Positions 10,053-20,176 are shown, counted from the stretch's first letter. The stretch is 64,000 bases of DNA from Streptomyces sp. RPT161 (GCF_027533845.1 NZ_JAPZVN010000001.1:62001-126000); one strand, 5' to 3'. Notes: a model not told the origin generated them from the sequence alone. Program-made: numbers and translations.

Positions 10053-11180
10053 ATGACCACCGCCCCCGCCGCTCCACGCCGTACCGCGCTGGACGCGGTG
10101 CACCGCGCGCTCGGCGCGACCATGACCGACTTCGCGGGCTGGGACATGCCGCTGCGCTACGGAAGCGAGCGCGACGAGCACAACGCCGTGCGCAACACCG
10201 CCGGGCTGTTCGACCTCTCGCACATGGGCGAGATCACCGTCACCGGGCCGCAGGCGGGCGAGGCCCTGGACTTCGCGCTGGTCGGCCATCTGTCCGCGCT
10301 GGCGGTCGGCCGCGCCCGGTACACCATGATCTGCGCCGCCGACGGCGGGATCCTGGACGACCTGATCGTCTACCGCCTGGGCGAGGCCGAGTTCATGGTC
10401 GTCGCCAATGCCTCCAACGCCCAGGTGGTACTGGACGCGGTCATCGACCGGGTGTCCGGCTTCGACGCCGAGGTGCGCGACGACCGGGACGGCTACGCGC
10501 TGATCGCGGTGCAGGGCCCCCAGTCCCCCGCCATCCTGAAGTCGCTGACCGACGCCGACCTGGACGGCCTGAAGTACTACGCGGGCCTGCCCGGTACCGT
10601 CGCCGGCCGGCCCGCGCTGATCGCCCGCACCGGCTACACCGGCGAGGACGGCTTCGAGCTGTTCGTCTCCCCCACCGACGCTGAAACGTTGTGGCAGGCA
10701 CTCACCGAGGCGGGCACGCCGTACGGGCTGGTTCCCTGCGGGCTGTCCTGCCGGGACACCCTGCGCCTTGAGGCAGGCATGCCGTTGTACGGGCACGAGC
10801 TGACGACGGCCCTGACGCCGTTCGACGCCGGGCTCGGCCGCGTGGTGAAGTTCGACAAGCCCGGCGACTTCGTCGGCCGTCGGGCGCTTGAGCTGGCCGC
10901 CGAGCAGGCCGCCGCGAACCCGCCGCGCAAGCTCGTCGGGCTGGCCGCGCAGGGCCGCCGGGTCCCGCGCGCCGGGTACCAGGTGACGGCCGAGGGCGGC
11001 ACGGTGATCGGCGAGGTCACCTCCGGCGCGCCCTCGCCCACCCTGGGCAAGCCGATTGCCATGGCCTACGTGGACGCCGCGCACGCCGCGCCCGGCACGC
11101 CCGGCGTCACGGTGGACATCCGGGGCAGCCACGAGCCGTATGAGGTCGTGGCGCTCCCCTTCTACAAGCGGCAGCGTTGA
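10053..11180 (+). CDS. gcvT: Aminomethyltransferase, glycine cleavage T protein
   Basis: A 375-aa cytoplasmic enzyme that transfers the methylene group of lipoyl-bound aminomethyl to tetrahydrofolate, releasing ammonia. Diagnostic stretches are [50 protein letters not shown] and [20 protein letters not shown]. Length matches the family. It is the first gene after the glycine riboswitch. gcvH follows after 106 bases with its own ribosome binding site. The P protein gene (gcvP) and lipoamide dehydrogenase are not in the window. Confidence 0.97.
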   Translation: MTTAPAAPRRTALDAVHRALGATMTDFAGWDMPLRYGSERDEHNAVRNTAGLFDLSHMGEITVTGPQAGEALDFALVGHLSALAVGRARYTMICAADGGILDDLIVYRLGEAEFMVVANASNAQVVLDAVIDRVSGFDAEVRDDRDGYALIAVQGPQSPAILKSLTDADLDGLKYYAGLPGTVAGRPALIARTGYTGEDGFELFVSPTDAETLWQALTEAGTPYGLVPCGLSCRDTLRLEAGMPLYGHELTTALTPFDAGLGRVVKFDKPGDFVGRRALELAAEQAAANPPRKLVGLAAQGRRVPRAGYQVTAEGGTVIGEVTSGAPSPTLGKPIAMAYVDAAHAAPGTPGVTVDIRGSHEPYEVVALPFYKRQR

Positions 11181-11286
11181 TCATCCGCTGACCGCCGATC
11201 CCATCAGCGCGAAGGTCCCCAGGGCCGACCCGCCCGAACGCCCACCCGCCGCATCGGCACGGCTTTACATCCGGGAGAATTCCGTC

Positions 11287-11667
11287 ATGAGCATCAACCC
11301 CCAGGAACTGCGTTACAGCAAGGAGCACGAGTGGATCTCCGCCGCCGAGGCGGGCGTGTCCACCGTGGGCATCACCTCGCACGCCGCCGACGCGCTCGGC
11401 GATGTGGTGTTCGTCCAGCTGCCGGAGGTCGGCGACAGCGTGACCGCGGGCGAGAGCTGCGGCGAGCTGGAGTCCACCAAGTCGGTGAGCGACCTTTACG
11501 CACCGGTCAACGGCGAGGTCACCGAGGTCAACGAGGACGTGGTCAGCGACCCGTCGCTGGTCAACTCCGCCCCCTTCGAAGGCGGTTGGCTGTTCAAGGT
11601 CCGGGTCACCGAGGAGCCCGACGACCTGCTGACCGCCGACGAGTACACCGCCTTCATCAGCGGCTGA
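11287..11667 (+). CDS. gcvH: Glycine cleavage system H protein
   Basis: A 126-aa lipoyl carrier that shuttles the aminomethyl intermediate between P, T and L proteins. The lipoylated lysine is K65 in [11 protein letters not shown], preceded by the typical [12 protein letters not shown]. The start [16 protein letters not shown] follows GGGAGA by 9 bases. Longer upstream reading is possible in frame but the match to the family begins here. Confidence 0.96.
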   Translation: MSINPQELRYSKEHEWISAAEAGVSTVGITSHAADALGDVVFVQLPEVGDSVTAGESCGELESTKSVSDLYAPVNGEVTEVNEDVVSDPSLVNSAPFEGGWLFKVRVTEEPDDLLTADEYTAFISG

Positions 11668-11681
11668 CCGGGGGAGAACCG

Positions 11682-12953
11682 ATGTCACTGATCAACAGCT
11701 CGCTGCACGAGTTCGACCCGGAGGTCGCGGCGGCCGTCGACGCCGAGCTGCGCCGTCAGCAGTCCACCCTGGAGATGATCGCGTCGGAGAACTTCGCTCC
11801 GGTCGCGGTGATGGAGGCCCAGGGTTCGGTACTGACGAACAAGTACGCCGAGGGCTACCCCGGACGCCGCTACTACGGCGGCTGCGAGCACGTCGACGTC
11901 GCCGAGCAGATCGCCATCGACCGGGTCAAGGAGCTGTTCGGCGCCGAGGCCGCCAACGTCCAGCCGCACTCGGGCGCGCAGGCCAACGCGGCGGCGATGT
12001 TCGCCCTGCTCAAGCCGGGTGACACCATCCTGGGTCTGAACCTCGCGCACGGCGGGCACCTCACCCACGGCATGAAGATCAACTTCTCCGGCAAGCTCTA
12101 CAACGTGGTGCCGTACCACGTCGACGCGCAGACCAACCGGGTCGACATGGCCGAGGTGGAGCGGCTGGCCAAGGAGCACCGGCCGCAGCTGATCGTGGCG
12201 GGCTGGTCGGCGTACCCGCGCCAGCTGGACTTCGCCGCGTTCCGCCGGATCGCCGACGAGGTCGGCGCGTACCTGATGGTCGACATGGCGCACTTCGCCG
12301 GTCTGGTGGCGGCGGGGCTGCACCCGTCCCCCGTGCCGCACGCGCACGTGGTGACCACCACCACGCACAAGACCCTCGGCGGCCCGCGCGGCGGCGTGAT
12401 CCTGTCCACCGCCGAGCTGGCCAAGAAGATCAACTCCGCGGTCTTCCCCGGCCAGCAGGGCGGTCCGCTGGAGCATGTGATCGCGGCCAAGGCGGTGGCG
12501 TTCAAGGCCGCGGCCACCGAGGAGTTCCGGGAGCGGCAGTCCCGTACCCTGGAGGGCGCGAAGATCCTCGCCGAGCGGCTCACCCGACCGGACGCGGTGG
12601 AGGCGGGAGTCTCGGTGCTCTCCGGCGGCACGGATGTGCACCTCGTCCTGGTCGACCTGCGCAACAGCGAGCTGGACGGCCAGCAGGCCGAGGACCGGCT
12701 GCACGAGATCGGGATCACGGTCAACCGCAACGCGGTGCCGAACGACCCGCGTCCGCCGATGGTCACCTCGGGCCTGCGGATCGGCACTCCCGCGCTGGCC
12801 ACCCGTGGCTTCGGCGCGGACGAGTTCCGTGAGGTGGCGGACATCATCGCCGAGGCGCTCAAGCCGTCCTTCGACGCCGGGACGGCCGAGGGCCTCAGGG
12901 CGCGCGTGACGGCGCTCGCCACCAAGTTCCCGCTGTACCCGGGCCTGAACTAG
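11682..12953 (+). CDS. glyA: Serine hydroxymethyltransferase
   Basis: A 423-aa PLP enzyme that interconverts serine and glycine with tetrahydrofolate. The PLP lysine is K230 in [14 protein letters not shown], and [21 protein letters not shown] and QPHSGAQAN are all present. A GGGGGAG box 5-6 bases before the ATG, and only 14 bases after the gcvH stop, argue for an operon with gcvTH, so it may share riboswitch control. Confidence 0.97.
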   Translation: MSLINSSLHEFDPEVAAAVDAELRRQQSTLEMIASENFAPVAVMEAQGSVLTNKYAEGYPGRRYYGGCEHVDVAEQIAIDRVKELFGAEAANVQPHSGAQANAAAMFALLKPGDTILGLNLAHGGHLTHGMKINFSGKLYNVVPYHVDAQTNRVDMAEVERLAKEHRPQLIVAGWSAYPRQLDFAAFRRIADEVGAYLMVDMAHFAGLVAAGLHPSPVPHAHVVTTTTHKTLGGPRGGVILSTAELAKKINSAVFPGQQGGPLEHVIAAKAVAFKAAATEEFRERQSRTLEGAKILAERLTRPDAVEAGVSVLSGGTDVHLVLVDLRNSELDGQQAEDRLHEIGITVNRNAVPNDPRPPMVTSGLRIGTPALATRGFGADEFREVADIIAEALKPSFDAGTAEGLRARVTALATKFPLYPGLN

Positions 12954-12969
12954 CCCGCAGCCGGTTGAC

Positions 12970-13008
12970 GGGGCACCGCGCACACTGGGAACAGTGCGCC
13001 GGTGCCCC
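12970..13008 (+). terminator. Hairpin after glyA
   Basis: GGGGCACCG (12970-12978) pairs with CGGTGCCCC (13000-13008), and the inner sequence continues the stem imperfectly around a GGAA loop. It begins 17 bases after the glyA stop and is the likely end or attenuation point of the gcvTH-glyA transcript before the serine dehydratase gene. Confidence 0.6.
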
Positions 13009-13059
13009 GCGCCACGCACCACCCCTGCGCACCACCCGCGCGCCGACAAAGGAGTCCCA

Positions 13060-14442
<1,383 letters not shown>

Positions 14443-14553
14443 GCGGATAGGCGTCTCAGGTGTCATGGCGGAGCTGCGAGATGGCCCAGAAGGCGTGTCT
14501 CCGCCTAGTCACCTTGGGAATGTGCCACCTGGCGCACGGAGTCAGCCCCTGTC
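14443..14553. other. Junction between core genes and the accessory island
   Basis: This stretch follows the serine dehydratase stop and precedes an island of lower GC. No attachment-site duplication, tRNA or terminator hairpin of good quality was seen. Confidence 0.3.
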
Positions 14554-14760
14554 TTACCGAGTTCTCCCATTGCTCGGCCGGTATGCGTCCTTCACGTTCC
14601 GCTCAAGGTTCTCCTCGCTGAACATCCGGTGACTCCGGATCTGCTGGTACGTGATCCTTCCGGCGGAGGACTCCGTGCGTAGCCATGACGCCGTCACTCC
14701 CAGACGCTCTGCCGCTTCAGCGAGGACGACCCAACCCACCCGTACCGGGCGAGACTTCAT
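14554..14760 (-). CDS. Small helix-turn-helix protein, excisionase-like (tentative)
   Basis: A 68-residue open frame from MKSRPVRVGWVVLAEAAERL. The segment LAEAAERLGVTASWLRTESSAGRI resembles the winged helix-turn-helix of MerR/excisionase-type small DNA-binding proteins, and YQQIRSHRMFSEENLERNV resembles their typical second half. No strong ribosome binding site is visible, and an upstream in-frame start at 14778 is possible. It may be a regulator or a leftover of a mobile element at the island edge. Confidence 0.4.
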   Translation of the reverse strand: MKSRPVRVGWVVLAEAAERLGVTASWLRTESSAGRITYQQIRSHRMFSEENLERNVKDAYRPSNGRTR

Positions 14761-14877
14761 GGACCTGCAAAGACCCACCCATCAGGCTCGGAGAGACAAC
14801 AGCGTCTCAACGATCCGTCGTCAGATCTGTGGCGCGGAGTGGGTCAGAGTGGCACTTAGTCCGCGACTGGCGACTAC

Positions 14878-15642
14878 TCAGCAAGTAGTAACATCTACGC
14901 TAAATTCACGCATGACGTCAATTATCGAGTCCACAAAAACATGACCTAGCGGCTCTTGGGATGCTTGAAAGTTTCGCCAGACGATTGCCGCCGGAGGCCC
15001 CTCTCCGAAGCTCGAATACATGCAGTCCGCAACGGCGTCAAGGTTTGAGCCAAAGTATCCACCAGGACCATTGACCGCCTCTCCCAATGCACAGAAGAAT
15101 CCCGACTTCGTAGAGATGTGCGAGCCGTCCAGATATACGACGTCGTCGACCCCGTAGCGAGCAGCCCTGCGATTCGATGTGAACCAAGAATTCTGAACCA
15201 CATGCAGCCAGGAGCTCTGATAGCTCACCGGCCACCGAAGCCATTCGCCCTTCTCCAGAGCTGCGTCCGCTGCCCAGCGCCGCCAAATTTCCGCAGCTTC
15301 GGGATATTCGCAACGAGTGTCAAAGTGCCGGATTGAGACGCTCGAAATTTTGCCGTCCGCCGATTCTGCTCCCATATCGCCGTACACAACTCGACCAACC
15401 GGGTACTCTCCGATCCTCTCCCCTCGGCGGTTCACAATCTCCAGTGCCGCGTCTTCAGCTCTACGCCTGCTCTTGTTGAGATCGTGAACCCTCAGGAAGG
15501 CCACTTCCGGGAGTTCCTCTTGCGGGTCGACAAAAAAGCCTGCCACTTCTTCGGCGGTGACAAGCGTGTCTCCAGACTCTTCATCGACTACCACGTACAT
15601 TGGAAAGCCCGCTTCAGTCATAATTGGCAATTTTCCAGTCAC
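14878..15642 (-). CDS. Barstar-like immunity protein with N-terminal extension
   Basis: A 254-aa protein. Residues about 168-250 match the barstar fold: VVYLDGSHISTKSGFF, then YFGSNLDAVADCM (196-208), in which D202 and D206 correspond in spacing to barstar Asp35 and Asp39, the residues that block barnase-type ribonucleases. The N-terminal 160 residues (MYVVVDEESGDTLVTAEEVA onwards) are unassigned. The start may be GTG at 15642 or ATG at 15621; neither has a strong ribosome binding site. Base composition is near half GC, far below its surroundings. No barnase-like toxin is encoded nearby, so the gene looks like an orphan left when a toxin tip was replaced. Confidence 0.78.
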   Translation of the reverse strand: MTGKLPIMTEAGFPMYVVVDEESGDTLVTAEEVAGFFVDPQEELPEVAFLRVHDLNKSRRRAEDAALEIVNRRGERIGEYPVGRVVYGDMGAESADGKISSVSIRHFDTRCEYPEAAEIWRRWAADAALEKGEWLRWPVSYQSSWLHVVQNSWFTSNRRAARYGVDDVVYLDGSHISTKSGFFCALGEAVNGPGGYFGSNLDAVADCMYSSFGEGPPAAIVWRNFQASQEPLGHVFVDSIIDVMREFSVDVTTC

Positions 15643-15694
15643 GTCGCCCCCGGCCTAATCCGGTGCAGCAACAGTCAGACACCACACCAACAGC

Positions 15695-15911
15695 TTAACC
15701 AGCAAAATTGCTGCTTCCATCCCAAATCAGGGAAATGAGGTGTGCTGAAACAATGCAGGTCGCCCGCCGGGCCTTGGCCGCGATCACGGATGCCTCCGCG
15801 ATCAGGCCCTTCATCTGGGCGTTGTGAGTCGCGGCGAGCTGATCCATACAGTCAGCCATATATCGGCCGACCTGAAGGAAGTCATCCAACTGGTCCGCAG
15901 GACTCGACAGG
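15695..15911 (-). pseudogene. Fragment of an ALF-repeat toxin gene
   Basis: Bases 15766-15911 are colinear without gaps with 17710-17855 of the intact ALF-repeat gene. The first ~78 bases differ at one position and the rest is about 80% identical. The frame reads LSSPADQLDDFLQVGRYMAD and ATHNAQMKGLIAEASVIAAK, equivalent to residues about 775-820 of the intact protein. Beyond that it diverges into an unrelated 23-codon tail and a stop. There is no signal peptide or start of its own. It lies just upstream of the barstar-like gene, where the body of that gene's toxin would have been. Confidence 0.85.
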
Positions 15912-15917
15912 CACGCA

Positions 15918-15951
15918 AAGCGCTCGGCTGAGAAATCCCAACCGAGCGCTT
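15918..15951. terminator. Perfect 10-base inverted repeat at the edge of the toxin fragment
   Basis: AAGCGCTCGG (15918-15927) and CCGAGCGCTT (15942-15951) form perfect 10-base arms with a 14-base loop. It sits between the candidate immunity gene and the ALF fragment, within 10 bases of where the homology to the toxin gene begins. It could terminate the toxin-immunity transcript or mark a recombination joint. Confidence 0.55.
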
Positions 15952-15991
15952 GGCTAAGCTCCTGGCCGCGGCCGCATGGTCAAAGGTATTG

Positions 15992-16120
15992 TCACTCCAC
16001 CTTGAATTCGCCAACCGGGCGGGCTTTCTTCGGTACGGCTGCGAAGTCTCTGAATTGTACAGCTGGACCTGCTTCCGCCCTCACGTGGAGCCGCCTCCAG
16101 GCCCTTGGCGGGCCTGTCAG
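15992..16120 (-). other. Open stretch after the candidate immunity gene, possible remnant
   Basis: On the minus strand the frame continues after the immunity gene's stop for about 42 codons (containing VQFRDFAAVPKKARPVGEFK) to a TGA at 15994-15992. There is no good start codon. It could be the 3' end of an older toxin or immunity cassette, or chance. Confidence 0.25.
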
Positions 16121-16123
16121 AGC

Positions 16124-16615
16124 TTACAAAAGTGCCCTGATCGCTGCCATGCCTCCCTGATCGGATACCGCAACCGCCACGTTTCCGCAGCGTACATAAC
16201 GTGCTGGCTTTTGGTCGACAAAGACCAACTCAATGTGATCAGCGGTTCGAACGAAACCTATGTCCTCGACGGCCGAGACCACCGAGACGCTGTGGGTCAA
16301 CGCATCCGAGCCGTGTCCTAGCCCCCACGGGGTGCGCTCGATGACCGGGGAGTGCTGCTGCGTTTTCGGCTCGGTCGGCAGGGGGCCGGTTCCCGATACC
16401 TGCCTGGGTTCCTCGATGACAACTACCTGCACGAGCATTCCGGTAGTGGGATCGACCTTCACCTCAACCTCTCCACCGTTAGAGCCCGAGATCCTTAGGT
16501 ACAAAGGCGTTTCCACTGGGCGAGGCTCCCAGGTGACCTTCAACGGGATCCAAGGATCGCACTCCAAGCTCGCCTCTGAGCAAGCTATCGAATCAACTAC
16601 TCGGATCATCTGCAT
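16124..16615 (-). CDS. Candidate immunity protein next to the ALF-repeat toxin
   Basis: A protein of about 163 aa without signal peptide or membrane segment, beginning MQMIRVVDSIACSEASLECD. I do not recognise the family. Visible features are a segment EVEVKVDPTTGMLVQVVVIE and a C-terminal beta-rich half. The reading frame opens at a TTG at 16621, directly abutting the toxin stop (TGA at 16624-16622), so translation is probably coupled; ATG codons at 16615 and 16609 are the plausible starts. Low GC like the toxin tip. Size, position, orientation and matching composition are those of polymorphic-toxin immunity genes; neutralising activity is inferred only. Confidence 0.65.
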   Translation of the reverse strand: MQMIRVVDSIACSEASLECDPWIPLKVTWEPRPVETPLYLRISGSNGGEVEVKVDPTTGMLVQVVVIEEPRQVSGTGPLPTEPKTQQHSPVIERTPWGLGHGSDALTHSVSVVSAVEDIGFVRTADHIELVFVDQKPARYVRCGNVAVAVSDQGGMAAIRALL

Positions 16616-16621
16616 TGCCAA

Positions 16622-19600
16622 TCATTGTAGAGGCAGGGCGTGGATCAATGCGGGGAGTTGACCTTCGCGCCTCGGTGCACTGAATTTCAGCTCCCAGCCG
16701 CCGGCCGTGACCACCTTATCAAAGGGAATGCCCCCCTTCGAAGCGTCGCTGACCGCTGCTCGCAGGCTGTCGAGCTGCGCCTGGGTCGCCAGATCTAGCT
16801 GAGCCTTTGTCGTCCCTCGCTTGGTCATACCCGACAGGTATTCCGCGATATGTTCGGTCGCATTTGGGTGCACCCAGACGTGTACATCGTCGGCAGTTAG
16901 CTCGAAAGATTTCGGTAGACTGCTGCCGGGATAATTCGGCTGTGTTGCCTTGATCGCACCCCAGACCGTGCGTGATTCCTCGGCTGCTCCTTCGACGCCC
17001 TTGGCTATTCTCTCAACAGCCTTGATTTTGCCGATGGGGAGAACCATCATGGCGAAGGTGGCGCATTTGCCGAGGGTGGGTTGGGTGATGCAGTCCTTGA
17101 GGTCGTTGAGGCCGAGGAGTTCCCAGGTGATGGCGGTCAGGGTGGGGTCGGGTGGTGTGGTGTCGATGACGAAGTCGCCGGGGGCCAGTGCGCAGGGCAG
17201 GAGGCCTGCGATTTCGTGGTTGGGGCTGGGGATGCAGCGCCGGGGCTGCTTGGCTGCTTGGGCCTTGCGTGCCTCTTCCGCCTTGCGTCGTGCTTCGGCT
17301 TCTTCGGCGCGGCGCTTGTCCATCGTGCTCTGCCACGCCTGGGAGGCCAGGGTCTCGGCGTCGTTGGCGCTCTTACCTGCCGCTTGTGCGGAGGTGCGGG
17401 CGTCGTCGGCGGCTTCATTGGCTTGCGCGGCGGAGGTGCGTGCGTAGTTGGCGTTGAAGGAGGCCTGGGCAGCGGAGTCGGTGGCGGCGTCGGCGTCGCG
17501 GTCGGCGGCGTCGGCCGCGTTGCGCGCGGTGGCAGCTGACTTCGAAGCCTGTGCCGCGGAGTTCTCCGCGCTGGTGGCGGCAACGTCGGCGTCGTGGGCA
17601 TAACCCTGGGCCTGTTTCGCCGAGTTGGCTGCCTGGGCGGCGGCCTTCTGGGCGTCGGTTGCGGACTTGTGGGCGTCGGCTGCGGCCTTGGCGGCGAGCC
17701 AGCTGTTCTGCCGGGCCTTGGCCGCGATCACGGATGCCTGCGCGATCAGGCCCTTCATCTGGGCGTTGTGAGTCGCGGCGAGCTGGTCCTTGCGATCGGC
17801 CATGTACTGACCGACCTGGAGGAAGTCGTCCAGTTGGTCGGCCGGACCCGACAGGGCGATCTTGGCCGCTGCCTTCACTTCCGGTCCGCCGTCGTTGACC
17901 AGTTTGGAGGCGGCGACGCGTTCGTCGTCGTTTCGGGCGACGTACTGGCCGTTGGCGATGAAGGCGGCCAGGGTTTTGGGCTCGTTGCTTGCCAGGGCGG
18001 CCTTGGAGGCTTCCTTGACGCCGGGCCCGCCGGTGTTGTTGATCTGGGAGACCTTCACCCGCAGGTCATCGTTGGCCACGGTGTACTGGCCGGTGGTGTA
18101 GAAGTCGGCAACCTGCTGGTCACCGCCCTTCAAGGCATCGACCGCAGCGGTGCGTACCGCCTCGTAGGGGCTTTGGGTGGTGAGCTCGAAGACCTTCTGG
18201 CGGGTGTCCTGCGCCTTGGCGTTCTGCCAGCCGGTGCGCAGGTAGTCGAGGACGTCGTTGTCGGTGCCGGACAAGGTTCGGGTGGCCGCTTCCTGACTGA
18301 AAGGGCCGAGTTCCTTCAAGGCTTTGAGAGCCAGTTGGCGTCCCTGGGTCGCCAGAGCTTTGGTGTCCGGGTTGGGCTTGGCGGCTTGGGTGGCCAGTGT
18401 TTGGGCGGTGTCGTCCAGGCCGCGGGCTTCGCTCAGGGCGGCGGCGGCGTCAGAGGTGGCCTGGTCGTCCTGGTCCTTTTGTGAACGGGCGCGTTCGATG
18501 GCGGCGTTGGTGCGTGTGGTGAGGTCTTCTGCCTCGCTCTTGCGAGCGATGTCGAACACCTTCTTTGCGGTCGCAGCAGCCTGCTCGGCGGTGTCGGCGG
18601 CCTTCTTGGCGGCGTCAGCATGCTGGTCGGCCTGCTTGGCCGCGTCCGCGGCCTGACCGGCGTGCTTGGCAGCGTCCTCGGCCGCGTCCGCGGCCTTGTT
18701 CGCGTGATCGGCGGCCGAATTGGCCGCATCGCGTGCCGCGTAGGCCGCGTCCGCGGACTCGTCCGCCAGCGCCTGGGCGGCATTGGCCGCCCGGTTGGCC
18801 TCCGCCGCGTGCCGACGCGTCTCCGCAGCCGCCTGCGCGGCCTCGTTGGAGTGGACCCCGGCCGCATCGGCGGCGACGTTCGCCTCATCCGCCGCATCGG
18901 CGGCGGCATTGGCGTCGGCGCCTGCGGACAGGGAGTCCGCCGCGGCGGCCTTGGCTGCCCGGGAGGCATCTCCGGCCGCCTGGGCGGCCCGCGCGGAGGT
19001 GGCAGCGAGCGCTGCCGCCTTACGGGCGGTGGCCGCGGCGTTCTTGGCTTCCGCCGCCTTCCCGGCATCACCGGCCGCAGCGGCTGCGGCATCGTAAGCC
19101 CGCGAGGCGGCGTCAGCTGCGGCCACCGCAGCGGCGGCGGTCTGCGCGGCAGCCATTGCCGCGACGCGCGCCGACTGGTTCGCCGCGTTCGCCGCACCGA
19201 TCGCCTCTTGCGCCGCATCGGCGGCGGCCCGCGCGGCGGCCGCCGCCTGCCCGGCCTTGGCCGCCGCCCGCTCGGAGTCGCTCTTGGCCGCCTTCGTCTC
19301 CTTGGCCGCCCGCTGCGCATCCTCCTTGGCCAAAGCCGAAGCCGCCTTGGCGCGGGCGGAGGCCGCCTTGGCGGCATCGGTGGCGGCCTGAGCCCGCACC
19401 CCGGCCTTCTGTGCCTGGTCGACGAGTTGGTCGATGGTGGCGTGTTCCTGGTCCTTGTTGCGGGCCACGAACTGCCCGACCTCCAAGAACTCCACCACAT
19501 CATCCGGGGTGCCCTGCAAGGCCAGCTTGCCGGCCGCCTTCACCGCCGGCCCACCATCGTTGATGATCTTGGAGACCTCGACCCGATTATCGGTCTCACG

Positions 19601-20176
19601 CGCCTGGTACTGGCCGGCCTTCAAGAACTGGGCGACGTCGTCCGGACTGCCCTTCAGGGCCGCCATACCTGCCTGCTTGACTCCGGGGCCGCCAAAGTTG
19701 ATGACCCGTGATGCCTCCACCCGCTGGTCCTCCTGCAGCGGGGCTTTCCAGCCGTCGATGAGGAAGGTACGCAGTTGGTCCGGGGTGCCATTGAGGGCGT
19801 TCTTGGCGGCTTCCCGCACTGCGGTGCCACCCACGTTGAAGATGCGGCTGGCGTCGACGCGGTCGTCATCGTTTTGAATGCTGTCCTTGTCGGCGAGGAA
19901 CTTCTTGACGTCCTCGCCCGAGCCCACCAGGGCTTTCTCCGCCGCCGCCCTGATTCCCGGGCCACCGTTCTGCCACAGGTCAACGACCAAAGCGCGGTCG
20001 GATATCCCGTACGAGTCCTCGTCGTCCGCGGCGGCTGGGCTGGCGCCCAGGAGACTGGCAGCGAGCGTGATCGGCAGCAGGGTGGCGCACGCACCGCGCA
20101 GGCCAGGCATGCGTCCGTAGGTTCCCGTTGCCGTGTTCTTGGATGGCGCTCCTGGTGAGCGCGCTGGCCGTTTCAC
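16622..20176 (-). CDS. Secreted ALF-repeat, alanine-rich coiled-coil protein with toxin-like C-terminus
   Basis: A 1184-aa protein. The order is: signal peptide (about 22-50, ending GASPAAADD); four ALF repeats (Pfam ALF, short actinobacterial repeats; about 55-245), each of the form VxxSRIxNxGGPxVKxAxxxAL followed by DDVxxFL; a very Ala-rich coiled coil (about 255-570); a second block of four ALF repeats (about 615-790); a second Ala-rich coiled coil (about 820-970); a linker with CIPSPNHE; and a C-terminal domain (about 1047-1184) with VHVWVHPNATEHIAEYL and GGWELKFSAPR. GC falls to about half from roughly 17,030 downward, i.e. only in the C-terminal domain. The start is GTG at 20176 with GGGGGG 8 bases upstream. 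The layout is that of a polymorphic toxin; the toxic activity is not identified. Confidence 0.85.
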   Translation of the reverse strand: MKRPARSPGAPSKNTATGTYGRMPGLRGACATLLPITLAASLLGASPAAADDEDSYGISDRALVVDLWQNGGPGIRAAAEKALVGSGEDVKKFLADKDSIQNDDDRVDASRIFNVGGTAVREAAKNALNGTPDQLRTFLIDGWKAPLQEDQRVEASRVINFGGPGVKQAGMAALKGSPDDVAQFLKAGQYQARETDNRVEVSKIINDGGPAVKAAGKLALQGTPDDVVEFLEVGQFVARNKDQEHATIDQLVDQAQKAGVRAQAATDAAKAASARAKAASALAKEDAQRAAKETKAAKSDSERAAAKAGQAAAAARAAADAAQEAIGAANAANQSARVAAMAAAQTAAAAVAAADAASRAYDAAAAAAGDAGKAAEAKNAAATARKAAALAATSARAAQAAGDASRAAKAAAADSLSAGADANAAADAADEANVAADAAGVHSNEAAQAAAETRRHAAEANRAANAAQALADESADAAYAARDAANSAADHANKAADAAEDAAKHAGQAADAAKQADQHADAAKKAADTAEQAAATAKKVFDIARKSEAEDLTTRTNAAIERARSQKDQDDQATSDAAAALSEARGLDDTAQTLATQAAKPNPDTKALATQGRQLALKALKELGPFSQEAATRTLSGTDNDVLDYLRTGWQNAKAQDTRQKVFELTTQSPYEAVRTAAVDALKGGDQQVADFYTTGQYTVANDDLRVKVSQINNTGGPGVKEASKAALASNEPKTLAAFIANGQYVARNDDERVAASKLVNDGGPEVKAAAKIALSGPADQLDDFLQVGQYMADRKDQLAATHNAQMKGLIAQASVIAAKARQNSWLAAKAAADAHKSATDAQKAAAQAANSAKQAQGYAHDADVAATSAENSAAQASKSAATARNAADAADRDADAATDSAAQASFNANYARTSAAQANEAADDARTSAQAAGKSANDAETLASQAWQSTMDKRRAEEAEARRKAEEARKAQAAKQPRRCIPSPNHEIAGLLPCALAPGDFVIDTTPPDPTLTAITWELLGLNDLKDCITQPTLGKCATFAMMVLPIGKIKAVERIAKGVEGAAEESRTVWGAIKATQPNYPGSSLPKSFELTADDVHVWVHPNATEHIAEYLSGMTKRGTTKAQLDLATQAQLDSLRAAVSDASKGGIPFDKVVTAGGWELKFSAPRREGQLPALIHALPLQ

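Noticed and set aside
14443-14880. Search for an integrase, attachment site or tRNA at the island's left edge
   Set aside because: No integrase, direct-repeat pair or tRNA could be seen; the small HTH protein alone is not evidence of an integrative element.
14878-16621. Reading the barstar-like gene as the immunity gene of the present toxin
   Set aside because: The toxin tip shows no barnase features, and a different small gene directly abuts the toxin; the barstar gene is separated by a toxin-gene fragment.
16622-17035. Assigning the toxin tip to a named nuclease or deaminase family
   Set aside because: Motifs such as GGWELKFSAPR look familiar from toxin tips, but I cannot match them to a specific family with confidence.
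18433-19563. Long Arg/Pro-rich frames opposite and within the ALF-repeat gene
   Set aside because: They are shadows of the Ala-rich coiled coil (GCC/GCG codons read in other frames) with no start signals.
16622-20176. Repeated units considered as a possible CRISPR or tandem-DNA array
   Set aside because: The repeats are at protein level (ALF and Ala-rich coiled coil), vary in DNA sequence, and lie in one continuous coding frame.
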